Shown here: in pieces, positions 14,087 through 19,752 of the stretch
Position numbering within the stretch: the stretch's first letter is position 1
Layout of the letters: the number at the start of each line of letters is the position of its first letter
DNA from: a virus
IMG/VR virus record: IMGVR_UViG_3300035670_001433
Span: 1-20,836 of that record
Strand: one strand, 5' to 3'
DNA length: 20,836 nucleotides
Made by a program: the position numbers and the translations under genes
The notes under the pieces: generated by a model
The model's input: only the letters and a program-made list of their open reading frames with translations
Database searches by the model: none
Told to the model about the DNA's origin: nothing

Positions 14087-15672
14087 CGAGACAGGTTACC
14101 TCCGCTGAAGTTTCTCTGCTGCTGTAGCTCGTATATCTCTAAGTCTGTCATGCCTTTTGGCTTGTGATAGGTTGCAAACTCTTTCATCTGCCAAGCAATG
14201 GCACAAGCGATAAGAAGGTCAAAGTGCCTAGTAGTTAGGCGTGGGTCTTTCTCATCGTCTATGAGGTCGTTTCGTGTGTAACCCTTCAGTTCACTTATGA
14301 GGTCTTTATCGTTGAGTGCTATGTGTCCATTCTGAACAGCTTTAGCTAAAGCATAGAGCATTTTAGGCTTAGTCATGGCGTTAGTGTGCCAGCCGTACTC
14401 TTTAGCAGTGGACGCAATGATAATGGTGTCCTTCTTTGGGGTAATAAAAATATCAGCCTCTAATTGTCTTAGCCTAGCAATCGTAGTATGTCCGTGATTA
14501 TTCTTTTCAGGTGCTACAAGGCAATATCCAAATATCTCTGATTGTCTCTGGATCTCATCACCGAATGTATCGGGGCGGATAGTATTACAGTTATACGTCG
14601 CTACAACCTGAGCAGGGAATTGCTCAAAGTCTATAAACACTGAGGTGGAAGAGTCGAGTCCTACTCCTCCTGCTACATCGTGTCCTCCTGCGTATCTATG
14701 CGATGGGTCAAACTCTTTATAAATTTTAAAGCCACTAATTACTTTAATCGGTTGCAATACTTTTTGATTATCCAATGACTCTCGGTCAAAGAACACATCT
14801 TTAGATGCACTAGGCTTACATAGTCTTTCACCTTCAAAGTCATCGTCGTCTTGTTTCATTTGCTCAACGTCACCCAATGTATACCTTTCAGGCCACATCA
14901 ATACTCCCTCATCGTTAATAATAGGAATGATAAGCACAATCTTCTTAGTAGTTTCCTTAGTAACCAGTGTGTGAACATTGCCTTGCTCTGAGATGTAGTT
15001 ACAGGTATACACACACGCTCCACCTTTTGCTAGTCCAGTCCTCGCTTCTTCCATGTTCGCCCAGATAGCAATTGTTTTAACAGCAGAACGCAACGTAGTC
15101 CTGTTCTCGAAGTCTTCAAACCAAATGAAGTCTGGTCGAGCATCTTCTTGGATAGCTCCTCGTTGGTCAGTTCCTACAGTATCAGCCACAACCTTTATTC
15201 CAGTTGTAGTAGTAAATGAACCCATAGTCTCTTCACGTTTAAGGTCTGTCTTTGAGAATACTTCGGGGTATATATCCGCCACACGCCTATACACGAGCAT
15301 ATTGTATATGTCGGTTGTAATCTGCCTTGAGTTAGTTCCGTCAGCGGATAGAACCTTTACATAGCGGCGAGAGTGCTCTTGGTCGTTGAGAATAACAAAC
15401 CCTAAGAATAGCTTAGTTCTTGCTGTCTTAGCCGCACCTCGGAACGCAATATCAACAAAAGCATTTATCTCTCCTCTGTAAGCCTTTAAGTTATTGAGAT
15501 CTATATCTTTATGAAATGGCGCATCCTTTGATTTAAAGTATTGTGGGAAGAAGTATCTAGCCCAGAGGTTGAACTTAAACAAAACCTTCTCATGTGAATC
15601 AGTAGACTCAAAAGAGAATAAAGCTCTGATTAGCTTAGGGTCATTACTGTTGAGGATTTCTTGGAGTGTCAT
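14083..15672 (-). CDS. terL: Terminase large subunit (packaging ATPase and nuclease)
   Basis: A 529-residue protein. N-terminal ATPase: a Walker A-like FRGAAKT (77-83), where the usual second Gly is replaced, and Walker B PDFIWFED (180-187) with the catalytic Glu/Asp pair. C-terminal RNase H-like nuclease: AGGHDVAGGVGLDSS (328-342, first Asp at 332), VAPEKNNHG (386-394, acidic E389) and HFDLLIACAIAW (483-494, Asp 485), the expected three acidic sites. It cuts concatemers and drives DNA into the prohead through the portal. It overlaps TerS by 29 nt. The start is ATG at 15672 with no SD, and its stop is overlapped by the portal promoter element. Confidence 0.95.
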   Translation of the reverse strand: MTLQEILNSNDPKLIRALFSFESTDSHEKVLFKFNLWARYFFPQYFKSKDAPFHKDIDLNNLKAYRGEINAFVDIAFRGAAKTARTKLFLGFVILNDQEHSRRYVKVLSADGTNSRQITTDIYNMLVYRRVADIYPEVFSKTDLKREETMGSFTTTTGIKVVADTVGTDQRGAIQEDARPDFIWFEDFENRTTLRSAVKTIAIWANMEEARTGLAKGGACVYTCNYISEQGNVHTLVTKETTKKIVLIIPIINDEGVLMWPERYTLGDVEQMKQDDDDFEGERLCKPSASKDVFFDRESLDNQKVLQPIKVISGFKIYKEFDPSHRYAGGHDVAGGVGLDSSTSVFIDFEQFPAQVVATYNCNTIRPDTFGDEIQRQSEIFGYCLVAPEKNNHGHTTIARLRQLEADIFITPKKDTIIIASTAKEYGWHTNAMTKPKMLYALAKAVQNGHIALNDKDLISELKGYTRNDLIDDEKDPRLTTRHFDLLIACAIAWQMKEFATYHKPKGMTDLEIYELQQQRNFSGGNLSR

Positions 15673-16054
15673 TTATAAATGAACTTATAGCTACGTCTAC
15701 CTTTTCTTTAGACTCTTTATCAGGTATTAAGTCCTTTCCTTCCTTTCCAGTCTGTTCAGTTCTTTGTGCAAACTCGTCTTTTACCTTACGCTCAAGATAC
15801 CATTGTGATACCTGCTTATCTCCTGATTCTATTGCAACAGATACATTCTTTCTTGCCTTATATTTAGGCGTATCTTTTAGTGCTTCCTTTCTCTCCGCAA
15901 ATTCTGGATTTTCTTGACAATATGCATAAAGCGTAGTCATTCCTATATTGGCCACAAGACAAGCTTCTTTATCCGTTGCACCTATTAGAAAAGCATCCTC
16001 TAGCCTAGCTATTGTTTCGGGAGTCATAACTGTTGGTCTACCTACTTTTTCCAT
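15644..16054 (-). CDS. terS: Terminase small subunit
   Basis: A 136-residue protein. The N-terminus GRPTVMTPETIARLEDAFLIGATDKEACLVANIGMTTLYAYCQENPEF (6-53) is a typical helix-turn-helix for recognising the packaging site. A helical oligomerisation region follows (ERKEALKDTPKYKARKNVSVAIESGDKQVSQWYLERK), and the acidic, Lys-rich tail is flexible. This domain order matches many small terminases of tailed phages. It overlaps TerL by 29 nt, as packaging subunits often do, and lies 7 nt downstream of the HTH gene. Confidence 0.9.
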   Translation of the reverse strand: MEKVGRPTVMTPETIARLEDAFLIGATDKEACLVANIGMTTLYAYCQENPEFAERKEALKDTPKYKARKNVSVAIESGDKQVSQWYLERKVKDEFAQRTEQTGKEGKDLIPDKESKEKVDVAISSFINDTPRNPQQ

Positions 16055-16061
16055 ATAAATA

Positions 16062-16385
16062 TTATAACTTAGAATAGTTGCTGTATATGTTGTTTATCTC
16101 CTCAAGAGGTAGGTTTAATTCATTAGCAACGTCCATAGAATTATACCCCATATCTCTCCTCAATTTTACCACGAATACCACGATCTTATAGCGGATTACT
16201 TTAAACTTCTTCTTCTCTCTTTTGTATTTAGGACACCTTTTACTATATTCCTTGAATACGTTATCCCAAATAGTAGTCTCAGAGACATCAAAGTATTTAG
16301 CTAATCGACGTTTTGTAAAGCCGCTTAATCTCAGCTGTTGAGCTTCTTTAATTTGTTCGTCAGTTAGTACTCGTACTATGGACAT
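16062..16385 (-). CDS. Helix-turn-helix DNA-binding protein
   Basis: A 107-residue basic protein. ITS first HTH lies at LTDEQIKEAQQLRLSGFTKRRLAKYFDVSETTIWDNVF (8-45), the form seen in resolvase/transposase-like and sigma-like HTH proteins. A basic linker (KRCPKYKREKKKFK) follows, and a second possible HTH (MGYNSMDVANELNLPLEEINNIYSNY) ends it. I prefer the ATG at 16385 over the TTG at 16391, because it lies 5 nt after a TATTAT box. It may be a late-gene regulator, possibly the activator of the TTAATCCGACCA promoters, or a packaging-site binding partner of TerS; both are guesses from position. Confidence 0.8.
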   Translation of the reverse strand: MSIVRVLTDEQIKEAQQLRLSGFTKRRLAKYFDVSETTIWDNVFKEYSKRCPKYKREKKKFKVIRYKIVVFVVKLRRDMGYNSMDVANELNLPLEEINNIYSNYSKL

Positions 16386-16390
16386 ACACA

Positions 16391-16396
16391 ATAATA
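16391..16396 (-). promoter_or_regulatory. Possible -10 box (TATTAT) of the HTH-terminase unit
   Basis: TATTAT on the minus strand sits 5 nt before the ATG at 16385, matching the leaderless spacing of the other units. It follows a terminator, so a promoter is needed here. No good -35 box and no TTAATCCGACCA element is visible. Confidence 0.4.
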
Positions 16397-16405
16397 TTCT
16401 ACAAT

Positions 16406-16430
16406 AAAAAAGGAAGCATCACTACTTCCT
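16406..16430 (-). terminator. Rho-independent terminator of the small-gene unit (possibly bidirectional)
   Basis: On the minus strand AGGAAG-TAGTGATG-CTTCCT forms a 6-bp stem followed by a run of T. The stop codon TAG of the 52-aa gene lies inside the loop. On the plus strand the hairpin is followed by TTTTG, so it may also act weakly in the other direction. Confidence 0.8.
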
Positions 16431-16580
16431 TTTGAAAACACTGATTTTTAAGTAGACAGTCTTTCGCTTTGTATTGAAAGTCAGAGTGTATTCGTTGCCG
16501 TAACCACCATGTTTTGACTTATAAACACGGCCGAGTTTTCTGAGTGATTTAAGAAGGTGCATACTCTTAGAGTATACCAT
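16422..16580 (-). CDS. Small basic protein (52 aa), unknown
   Basis: Frame read directly from sequence: MVYSKSMHLLKSLRKLGRVY, continuing KSKHGGYGNEYTLTFNTKRKTVYLKISVFKRK. It is strongly basic, with a helical start and a beta-hairpin-like C-terminus. A second possible start, the Met at residue 7, lies just after the 15-bp palindrome at 16561-16575. It ends within a terminator hairpin, as the last gene of a unit normally does, which supports it being real. A small nucleic-acid-binding or host-takeover role is possible but unproven. Confidence 0.65.
   Translation of the reverse strand: MVYSKSMHLLKSLRKLGRVYKSKHGGYGNEYTLTFNTKRKTVYLKISVFKRK
16561..16575. repeat. 15-bp palindrome ATACTCTTAGAGTAT, possible operator
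   Basis: Perfect 7-bp arms (ATACTCT/AGAGTAT) around a single central T, in the 5' end of the 52-aa gene. A 14/15 match lies at 18405-18419, 22 nt upstream of a plus-strand start codon. Two near-identical palindromes by opposite-strand gene starts suggest a shared regulator site. Confidence 0.4.
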
Positions 16581-16594
16581 GGCCGTTTATTTTA

Positions 16595-16786
16595 TTATGA
16601 AAATACTTCTCTCTTTACGGCCTTATATGTTTCAGCATCATCGAGAAGCCTTGATATTAAGTAAGGTTCTCTGAGTAACGCCAAAGCACTCTCGCTTCTA
16701 TTTGTTTTGGTTATAGTCTCTTTGAGAACGATAAGAGACTCGCCGTCGGTATCATCTGAAATAACTATGTGTAGTGTGTAGCTCAT
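16595..16786 (-). CDS. Small acidic protein, unknown
   Basis: A 63-residue protein: MSYTLHIVISDDTDGESLIV, then LKETITKTNRSESALALLRE and a helical end PYLISRLLDDAETYKAVKREVF. It is predicted to have a beta strand followed by helices. It is coupled to the preceding gene by an ATGA overlap and followed by the 52-aa gene. No family recognised. Position next to the control region suggests early expression. Confidence 0.65.
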   Translation of the reverse strand: MSYTLHIVISDDTDGESLIVLKETITKTNRSESALALLREPYLISRLLDDAETYKAVKREVFS

Positions 16787-17007
16787 TTTTTTAAACTAAT
16801 TATTACCTGTACGATCTTCTCATCCTTGTTTACTTCCAGTCCTTCCAGCTGTTGCTTAGAAAATATAAGGTTAAGGTTAATTGATGGCTTCTCCTTGGAA
16901 ACTATTGCGTAGGCTAGTTTAGGTTTCATGTATTTAGCGTACCACACCTCTGTCAAAACCCCCTGTGGATAACTGGTATAATTTATATGAAGATAAAGAC
17001 TCCTCAT
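16783..17007 (-). CDS. Small protein, unknown, start codon inside a long inverted repeat
   Basis: A 74-residue protein. The first 26 residues (MRSLYLHINYTSYPQGVLTE...) differ in character from the rest, which starts at an internal Met (MKPKLAYAIVSKEKPSINLN, residue 27) and ends VNKDEKIVQVIISLKK. The internal Met could be the true start (CDS 16783..16929), because the N-terminal part overlaps a DnaA box and a plus-strand promoter candidate. The ATGA junction with the next gene is firm. On the mRNA the first ATG lies within a 13-bp stem, so initiation there could be controlled by structure. Confidence 0.55.
   Translation of the reverse strand: MRSLYLHINYTSYPQGVLTEVWYAKYMKPKLAYAIVSKEKPSINLNLIFSKQQLEGLEVNKDEKIVQVIISLKK
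16964..16972 (-). promoter_or_regulatory. Consensus DnaA box (TTATCCACA on minus strand)
   Basis: Exact match to TTATCCACA, within the divergent control region and inverted relative to the box at 17076. DnaA boxes mark replication origins or DnaA-controlled promoters; here one sits directly next to an extended -10 (TGGTATAAT). Confidence 0.6.
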
Positions 17008-17071
17008 TAAAACTTAGATGCTTGGGTCGAGGCTATGATTAACTAAGCGTTGATGGGGAGTCTTTGTTTTC
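16974..17071 (+). ncRNA. Candidate small structured RNA with its own promoter and terminator
   Basis: An extended -10 promoter TGGTATAAT (16974-16982) on the plus strand would start an RNA near 16989. The region 16995-17065 is bounded by a 13-bp inverted repeat with one G.U pair (AAAGACTCCTCAT and ATGGGGAGTCTTT), enclosing shorter pairs CTTAG/CTAAG and GCTT/AGGC. GTTTTC follows, a weak terminator tail. This would give an RNA of about 80 nt. No -35 match is seen. The alternative is that the repeat folds on the opposite strand and hides the start codon of the 74-aa gene. Confidence 0.4.
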
Positions 17072-17075
17072 GTAG

Positions 17076-17084
17076 TTATCCACA
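17076..17084 (+). promoter_or_regulatory. Consensus DnaA box (TTATCCACA)
   Basis: Exact consensus on the plus strand, 103 bp from the inverted box at 16964-16972, in the intergenic region that feeds the replication module. Confidence 0.6.
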
Positions 17085-17105
17085 GATACGATTGAAATAG
17101 TGATT

Positions 17106-17137
17106 TTGTTCCATGGTAATATATTTGCATGGAACAA
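17106..17137. repeat. Perfect 10-bp inverted repeat flanking a -10 box, likely operator
   Basis: TTGTTCCATG (17106-17115) and CATGGAACAA (17128-17137) are separated by 12 bp containing TAATAT (17117-17122), a -10-like box on the plus strand. The ATG of a 35-codon ORF (17129) follows 6 nt later. A dimeric regulator bound here would cover the promoter of the rightward early unit. A weak -35 (TTGAAA, 17092-17097) has a 19-nt spacer. Confidence 0.5.
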
Positions 17138-17236
17138 TATACGATCAACCTTAACAGACTTTTGTTAGCAACAGGGAGTAAGACATCATTCCGTTTGATC
17201 GCGGAGTTCCAGTGTTTTACTCCCTTTTGCTTGTAA
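17129..17236 (+). CDS. Possible leaderless 35-aa leader/small protein
   Basis: ATG at 17129, 6 nt after TAATAT, opens a frame of 35 codons: MEQYTINLNRLLLATGSKTS, then FRLIAEFQCFTPFCL and stop. It ends 5 nt before the next gene's ATG. The leaderless spacing equals that of the late units, which supports translation. The second half overlaps a long hairpin (17174-17224), so it might act as a leader peptide. No family recognised; it could be non-coding. Confidence 0.4.
   Translation: MEQYTINLNRLLLATGSKTSFRLIAEFQCFTPFCL
17174..17228 (+). terminator. Long hairpin with T-run, attenuator-like
   Basis: GGGAGTAAGACAT (17174-17186) pairs with GTGTTTTACTCCC (17212-17224), 13 bp with two G.U pairs. An inner TCCG/CGGA pair is possible, and TTTT follows. 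It lies just upstream of the replication initiator gene and could end transcripts from the upstream promoter unless translation or a factor prevents it. The short T-run makes it a weak terminator. Confidence 0.4.
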
Positions 17237-17241
17237 AATAA

Positions 17242-17952
17242 ATGAACAATGGATGGATAAAATTGCATAGGAAAGTGTTAGACAACCCTATCTCGAAGAA
17301 GCCAGCATGGTTATCTTTGTGGGTTACATTATTACTTTTAGCTAATCATGATAATAGGAATAAGTTTATATGGATGGGCAAAGAGATTGAGCAAAAAGCA
17401 GGTGAGTTTGTTACAGGACGTAAGTCCCTAGCCTTACAAACTGGTATCCCTGAAACGACGATTGAGAGGATTTTGGATTATCTGGAAAGTAGTGGACAAA
17501 TCGGACAACAAAAGACCACAAAATACCGTTTAATTACAATACTTAAATGGAAAAGCTACCAAGAAGTGGACAGCAAACGGACAGCAAACGGACAACAAAC
17601 GGACACAATCAAGAATCTTAAGAAAGAAAGAAGTAAAGAAGAAGTCTCTAGCGACGTGCCGTCGCAGGATATTGTAGCCATCATAGATTCTTTTAAGGGA
17701 GTGAATCCTGCCTATGGGAAGTGGTATGCGAACAAGACTCAACGTGCCTCAATTGAGCGAATGCTTCCTATTCACGGGAAAGAGAGACTTTTAAAGGTAA
17801 TCCCGCTTCTTTCCAAGTCGAATACGATGCAGTTCTTCCCAAGTATCACGACTCCCGTACAGCTTGAGGAAAAATGGGCGCAGCTTGAAGCTCAATGGAA
17901 GCGGTATCAAGGTGAGGTTACGAAGAAGCCGAATGTAGTGTTTAGCAGTTAA
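17242..17952 (+). CDS. Replisome organiser / DnaD-like or phage O-like replication initiation protein
   Basis: A 236-residue protein. Residues 1-105 form a winged-helix domain: GWIKLHRKVLDNPISKKPAWLSLWVTLLLLANH, EIEQKAGEFVTGRKSLALQTGIPETTIERILDYLESSGQIGQQKTTKYRLITILKW, as in phage replication proteins related to the DnaD/replisome-organiser N-domain. A basic linker (KKERSKEE) leads to a C-terminal helical domain with VNPAYGKWYANKTQRASIERML and a W-rich end (EEKWAQLEAQWKRY), probably for partner or helicase-loader contacts. It lies immediately after the candidate origin with DnaA boxes. It would bring host replication machinery to the phage origin. Confidence 0.8.
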   Translation: MNNGWIKLHRKVLDNPISKKPAWLSLWVTLLLLANHDNRNKFIWMGKEIEQKAGEFVTGRKSLALQTGIPETTIERILDYLESSGQIGQQKTTKYRLITILKWKSYQEVDSKRTANGQQTDTIKNLKKERSKEEVSSDVPSQDIVAIIDSFKGVNPAYGKWYANKTQRASIERMLPIHGKERLLKVIPLLSKSNTMQFFPSITTPVQLEEKWAQLEAQWKRYQGEVTKKPNVVFSS

Positions 17953-17962
17953 AAATAAAACA

Positions 17963-18367
17963 ATGCGATATTTCATCATCAAGACGGGTTATGGAGAGAA
18001 CGAGTTTATAAAGATCGACGAGAGCGAACTCGAAACTGCTCTCTATGCCTTTATGAGCGACTCAAAGGGCGTGTTTAAGAATGGAGTAGTAAGGGGTAAG
18101 GACATTATTGCTATTCGAGAAGATTGGCACAGGGAGATGGGTTGGAACTACACGCATGTTATGGAAGTAGAGGATTGGGCCGAACTTATGGATCGAGGAG
18201 TGAGTTCAAAATATGCAGGTGCGATACAAGGGGCAAAGGAGAAGGTTCAGTACCTCATGCAAACAGACCAGCTCAACCTTTTAGGTAAACCCGTACCAGA
18301 AATAGATAAGAAGGAACTCAGTAGCGGTTTTGATACTTCAAGCTTGGCTAACAAGATGAAAATCTAA
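17963..18367 (+). CDS. Conserved-type phage protein of unknown function
   Basis: A 134-residue protein: MRYFIIKTGYGENEFIKIDE, then ELETALYAFMSDSKGVFKNGVVRGKDIIAIREDWHREMGW, a helical SSKYAGAIQGAKEKVQYLMQ, and a polar tail ending SLANKMKI. The beta-alpha start and GKDIIAI segment resemble small phage proteins found next to replication initiators. The ATG at 17963 follows the initiator's stop by 10 nt. A role in replication control is possible from position only. Confidence 0.75.
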   Translation: MRYFIIKTGYGENEFIKIDESELETALYAFMSDSKGVFKNGVVRGKDIIAIREDWHREMGWNYTHVMEVEDWAELMDRGVSSKYAGAIQGAKEKVQYLMQTDQLNLLGKPVPEIDKKELSSGFDTSSLANKMKI

Positions 18368-18369
18368 CC

Positions 18370-18378
18370 TGTGGATAA
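18370..18378 (-). promoter_or_regulatory. Consensus DnaA box (TTATCCACA on minus strand) in a 6-bp hairpin loop
   Basis: Exact match, in the gap between two genes. AACCTG (18366-18371) and CAGGTT (18387-18392) flank and slightly overlap it as a short inverted repeat. Confidence 0.5.
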
Positions 18379-18404
18379 CTTGCTTGCAGGTTTCCTATTA
18401 GATG

Positions 18405-18419
18405 ATACTCTTAAAGTAT
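18405..18419. repeat. 15-bp palindrome-like ATACTCTTAAAGTAT, possible operator
   Basis: Matches the palindrome at 16561-16575 in 14 of 15 bases and lies 22 nt upstream of the ATG at 18441, close to where a repressor could cover a promoter. Confidence 0.4.
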
Positions 18420-18440
18420 TAGAAGCTAGTCAATAAAAAA

Positions 18441-18590
18441 ATGTATCAAGGAACTTACGCAAAGGAAAAGGCACAGAAGAAAGCAAACAAGCGAAAGATG
18501 CAATCAAAGATAACTGTAAACGTAGCACTCTTCACAGGAGTCATCGTGGTCTTTACAGGAATATTGGCTGACATAATTAATAACCTCTAA
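18441..18590 (+). CDS. Small single-span membrane protein (49 aa)
   Basis: Frame read directly: MYQGTYAKEKAQKKANKRKM, then a hydrophobic segment (about residues 23-45, TVNVALFTGVIVVFTGILADII) and a short polar end. A basic cytoplasmic tail followed by one transmembrane helix (positive-inside) suggests an inner-membrane protein of N-in topology. The next gene's ATG overlaps its stop (TAATG). Small membrane proteins in early phage operons can act as membrane anchors or superinfection-exclusion factors; a pinholin is less likely this far from lysis genes. Confidence 0.65.
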   Translation: MYQGTYAKEKAQKKANKRKMQSKITVNVALFTGVIVVFTGILADIINNL

Positions 18591-18760
18591 TGATCTACAT
18601 AGCAAACGAACTCCTACTCAAGCTCACACACTTGGCCTTGGTAGGTGTAGACGGAGATGGTCAGTTGGAGTGGTGTGGCACTAGAGAACAGTGGGAGATG
18701 GCTAACTGCCCTAGCGATTGTAAAGTTTTGGACAAAGCAGACCTAATCTTTGAAGAATAA
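18590..18760 (+). CDS. Small acidic protein (56 aa), unknown
   Basis: Frame read directly: MIYIANELLLKLTHLALVGV, DGDGQLEWCGTREQWEMANC, PSDCKVLDKADLIFEE. It holds three Cys residues and an acidic C-terminus. It is coupled to the membrane protein by a TAATG overlap and followed after one base by the next gene's ATG, so the operon spacing supports it as a gene. No family recognised. Confidence 0.65.
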   Translation: MIYIANELLLKLTHLALVGVDGDGQLEWCGTREQWEMANCPSDCKVLDKADLIFEE

Positions 18761-18761
18761 T

Positions 18762-18968
18762 ATGAAAAAGATACTATCTGAGCTTGATTACCCACCAGAA
18801 CAGTTCCCAGAAAGCCCTATAAGCGTCCTAGAGGCCATGGAAAGCACAAAACAGGCATATCTAGCACAAGAGCTATTTGAGAGGCTTGTAGGGGAAAATA
18901 GGCACAAAGAGGCGGCGAAGGTTGGCAAGATATTGCAGTGGCAATTTAATATAGACCTAAGCAATTAA
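18762..18968 (+). CDS. Small helical protein (68 aa), unknown
   Basis: A protein starting MKKILSELDYPPEQFPESPI, then helical SVLEAMESTKQAYLAQELFERLVGENRHKEAAKVGKILQW and QFNIDLSN. The ATG at 18762 fits better than an in-frame TTG at 18750, because it begins one base after the upstream stop. The amphipathic helices suggest oligomerisation. It directly precedes the ERF gene (1-nt gap), so it may assist recombination or replication. Confidence 0.7.
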   Translation: MKKILSELDYPPEQFPESPISVLEAMESTKQAYLAQELFERLVGENRHKEAAKVGKILQWQFNIDLSN

Positions 18969-18969
18969 T

Positions 18970-19413
18970 ATGGAAGAAAAACTTTTAAAAATTCAGATGG
19001 AAATCGGAGCGATAAAAAAGGATTCAGTAAATCCTCACTTCAAGAATAAGTATTTCGATATAAATACTCTTCTTGCAGAGGTAAAGCCTATCCTAAACAA
19101 GCATGGAGTGATTCTTTTACAGGGACTTACAAGTATCGAAGGAAAACTAGCTCTCGAGACAAAACTAATGGGAATAGATAGTGAAGAGATAGAAGCTTAT
19201 ACATGCCCTATCCCAGAAGGTGCAGACGCTCAAAAGACAGGTTCAGCTATCACTTACTTTAGACGATATGCGCTACAAAGCCTTTTAGCCCTTGAAGCGG
19301 AAGATGATGACGCTAACTTGGCTAGTAAATCAGTACAAAAACCAGTTGCAAATGTAACTAAAAATGCAAAACCAGTAAAAGGAGAAATTAACAACGAAGA
19401 TCTTCCTTGGTAA
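18970..19413 (+). CDS. erf: ERF-family single-strand DNA annealing recombinase
   Basis: A 147-residue protein with ERF-family signatures: NPHFKNKYFDINTLLAEVKPILNKHGVILLQ (21-51) and the hallmark KTGSAITYFRRYALQSLLALEAEDDD (89-114). ERF proteins anneal complementary single strands, aid recombination and circularisation of phage DNA, and typically sit beside an SSB. The C-terminal tail (about 117-147) is disordered and ends INNEDLPW, an acidic tip resembling the SSB-type C-terminal docking peptide. The gene follows its neighbour by a 1-nt gap and precedes the SSB-like gene. Confidence 0.92.
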   Translation: MEEKLLKIQMEIGAIKKDSVNPHFKNKYFDINTLLAEVKPILNKHGVILLQGLTSIEGKLALETKLMGIDSEEIEAYTCPIPEGADAQKTGSAITYFRRYALQSLLALEAEDDDANLASKSVQKPVANVTKNAKPVKGEINNEDLPW

Positions 19414-19425
19414 TAACAAAATTAT

Positions 19426-19749
19426 ATGAACGAACGAATTAAAATAAGTATTGATGTTACAAAAGTACCAAAAGACAAAATTACTGAAAGACGCTTCACC
19501 AACTCGCAGGGACATGAGGTCGTAGCTCGTGAGTTAAAAGCAGAGGTAGTGCCGTTAAATGAACCAAAAGTAATTAAAACTGGCGATACATGGGAACTTT
19601 GGAAAACCCATTTTGTCGCACTTGAACAAACGCAAGAAGAGAAAAGTGTAAAAAAAAGCGGCGCAATTGTAGGAGCTGGTGTTATGTTTAGAGCTAAAAC
19701 TGCCCCTGTTATAGATGACGGTGTAACGGCTGATGAAATCCCTTTCTAA
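19426..19749 (+). CDS. Putative single-stranded DNA-binding (SSB-like) protein
   Basis: A 107-residue protein. The body (MNERIKISIDVTKVPKDKITE..., KAEVVPLNEP, GDTWELWKTHFVALEQT) is beta-rich and could form a compact OB-like fold. The final residues VTADEIPF match the acidic, Phe-ended C-terminal tip of bacterial and phage SSB proteins (D/E-x-IPF), which recruits replication and repair partners. It sits next to the ERF annealase, as SSB genes often do. The classic SSB core is not obvious by eye, so the call rests on the tip, size and neighbour. Confidence 0.6.
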   Translation: MNERIKISIDVTKVPKDKITERRFTNSQGHEVVARELKAEVVPLNEPKVIKTGDTWELWKTHFVALEQTQEEKSVKKSGAIVGAGVMFRAKTAPVIDDGVTADEIPF

Positions 19750-19752
19750 TCT

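Noticed and set aside
17014-17268. An 84-aa minus-strand frame across the control region
   Set aside because: It overlaps DnaA boxes, palindromes and the start of the initiator gene, has no coding character, and has no neighbour coupling.
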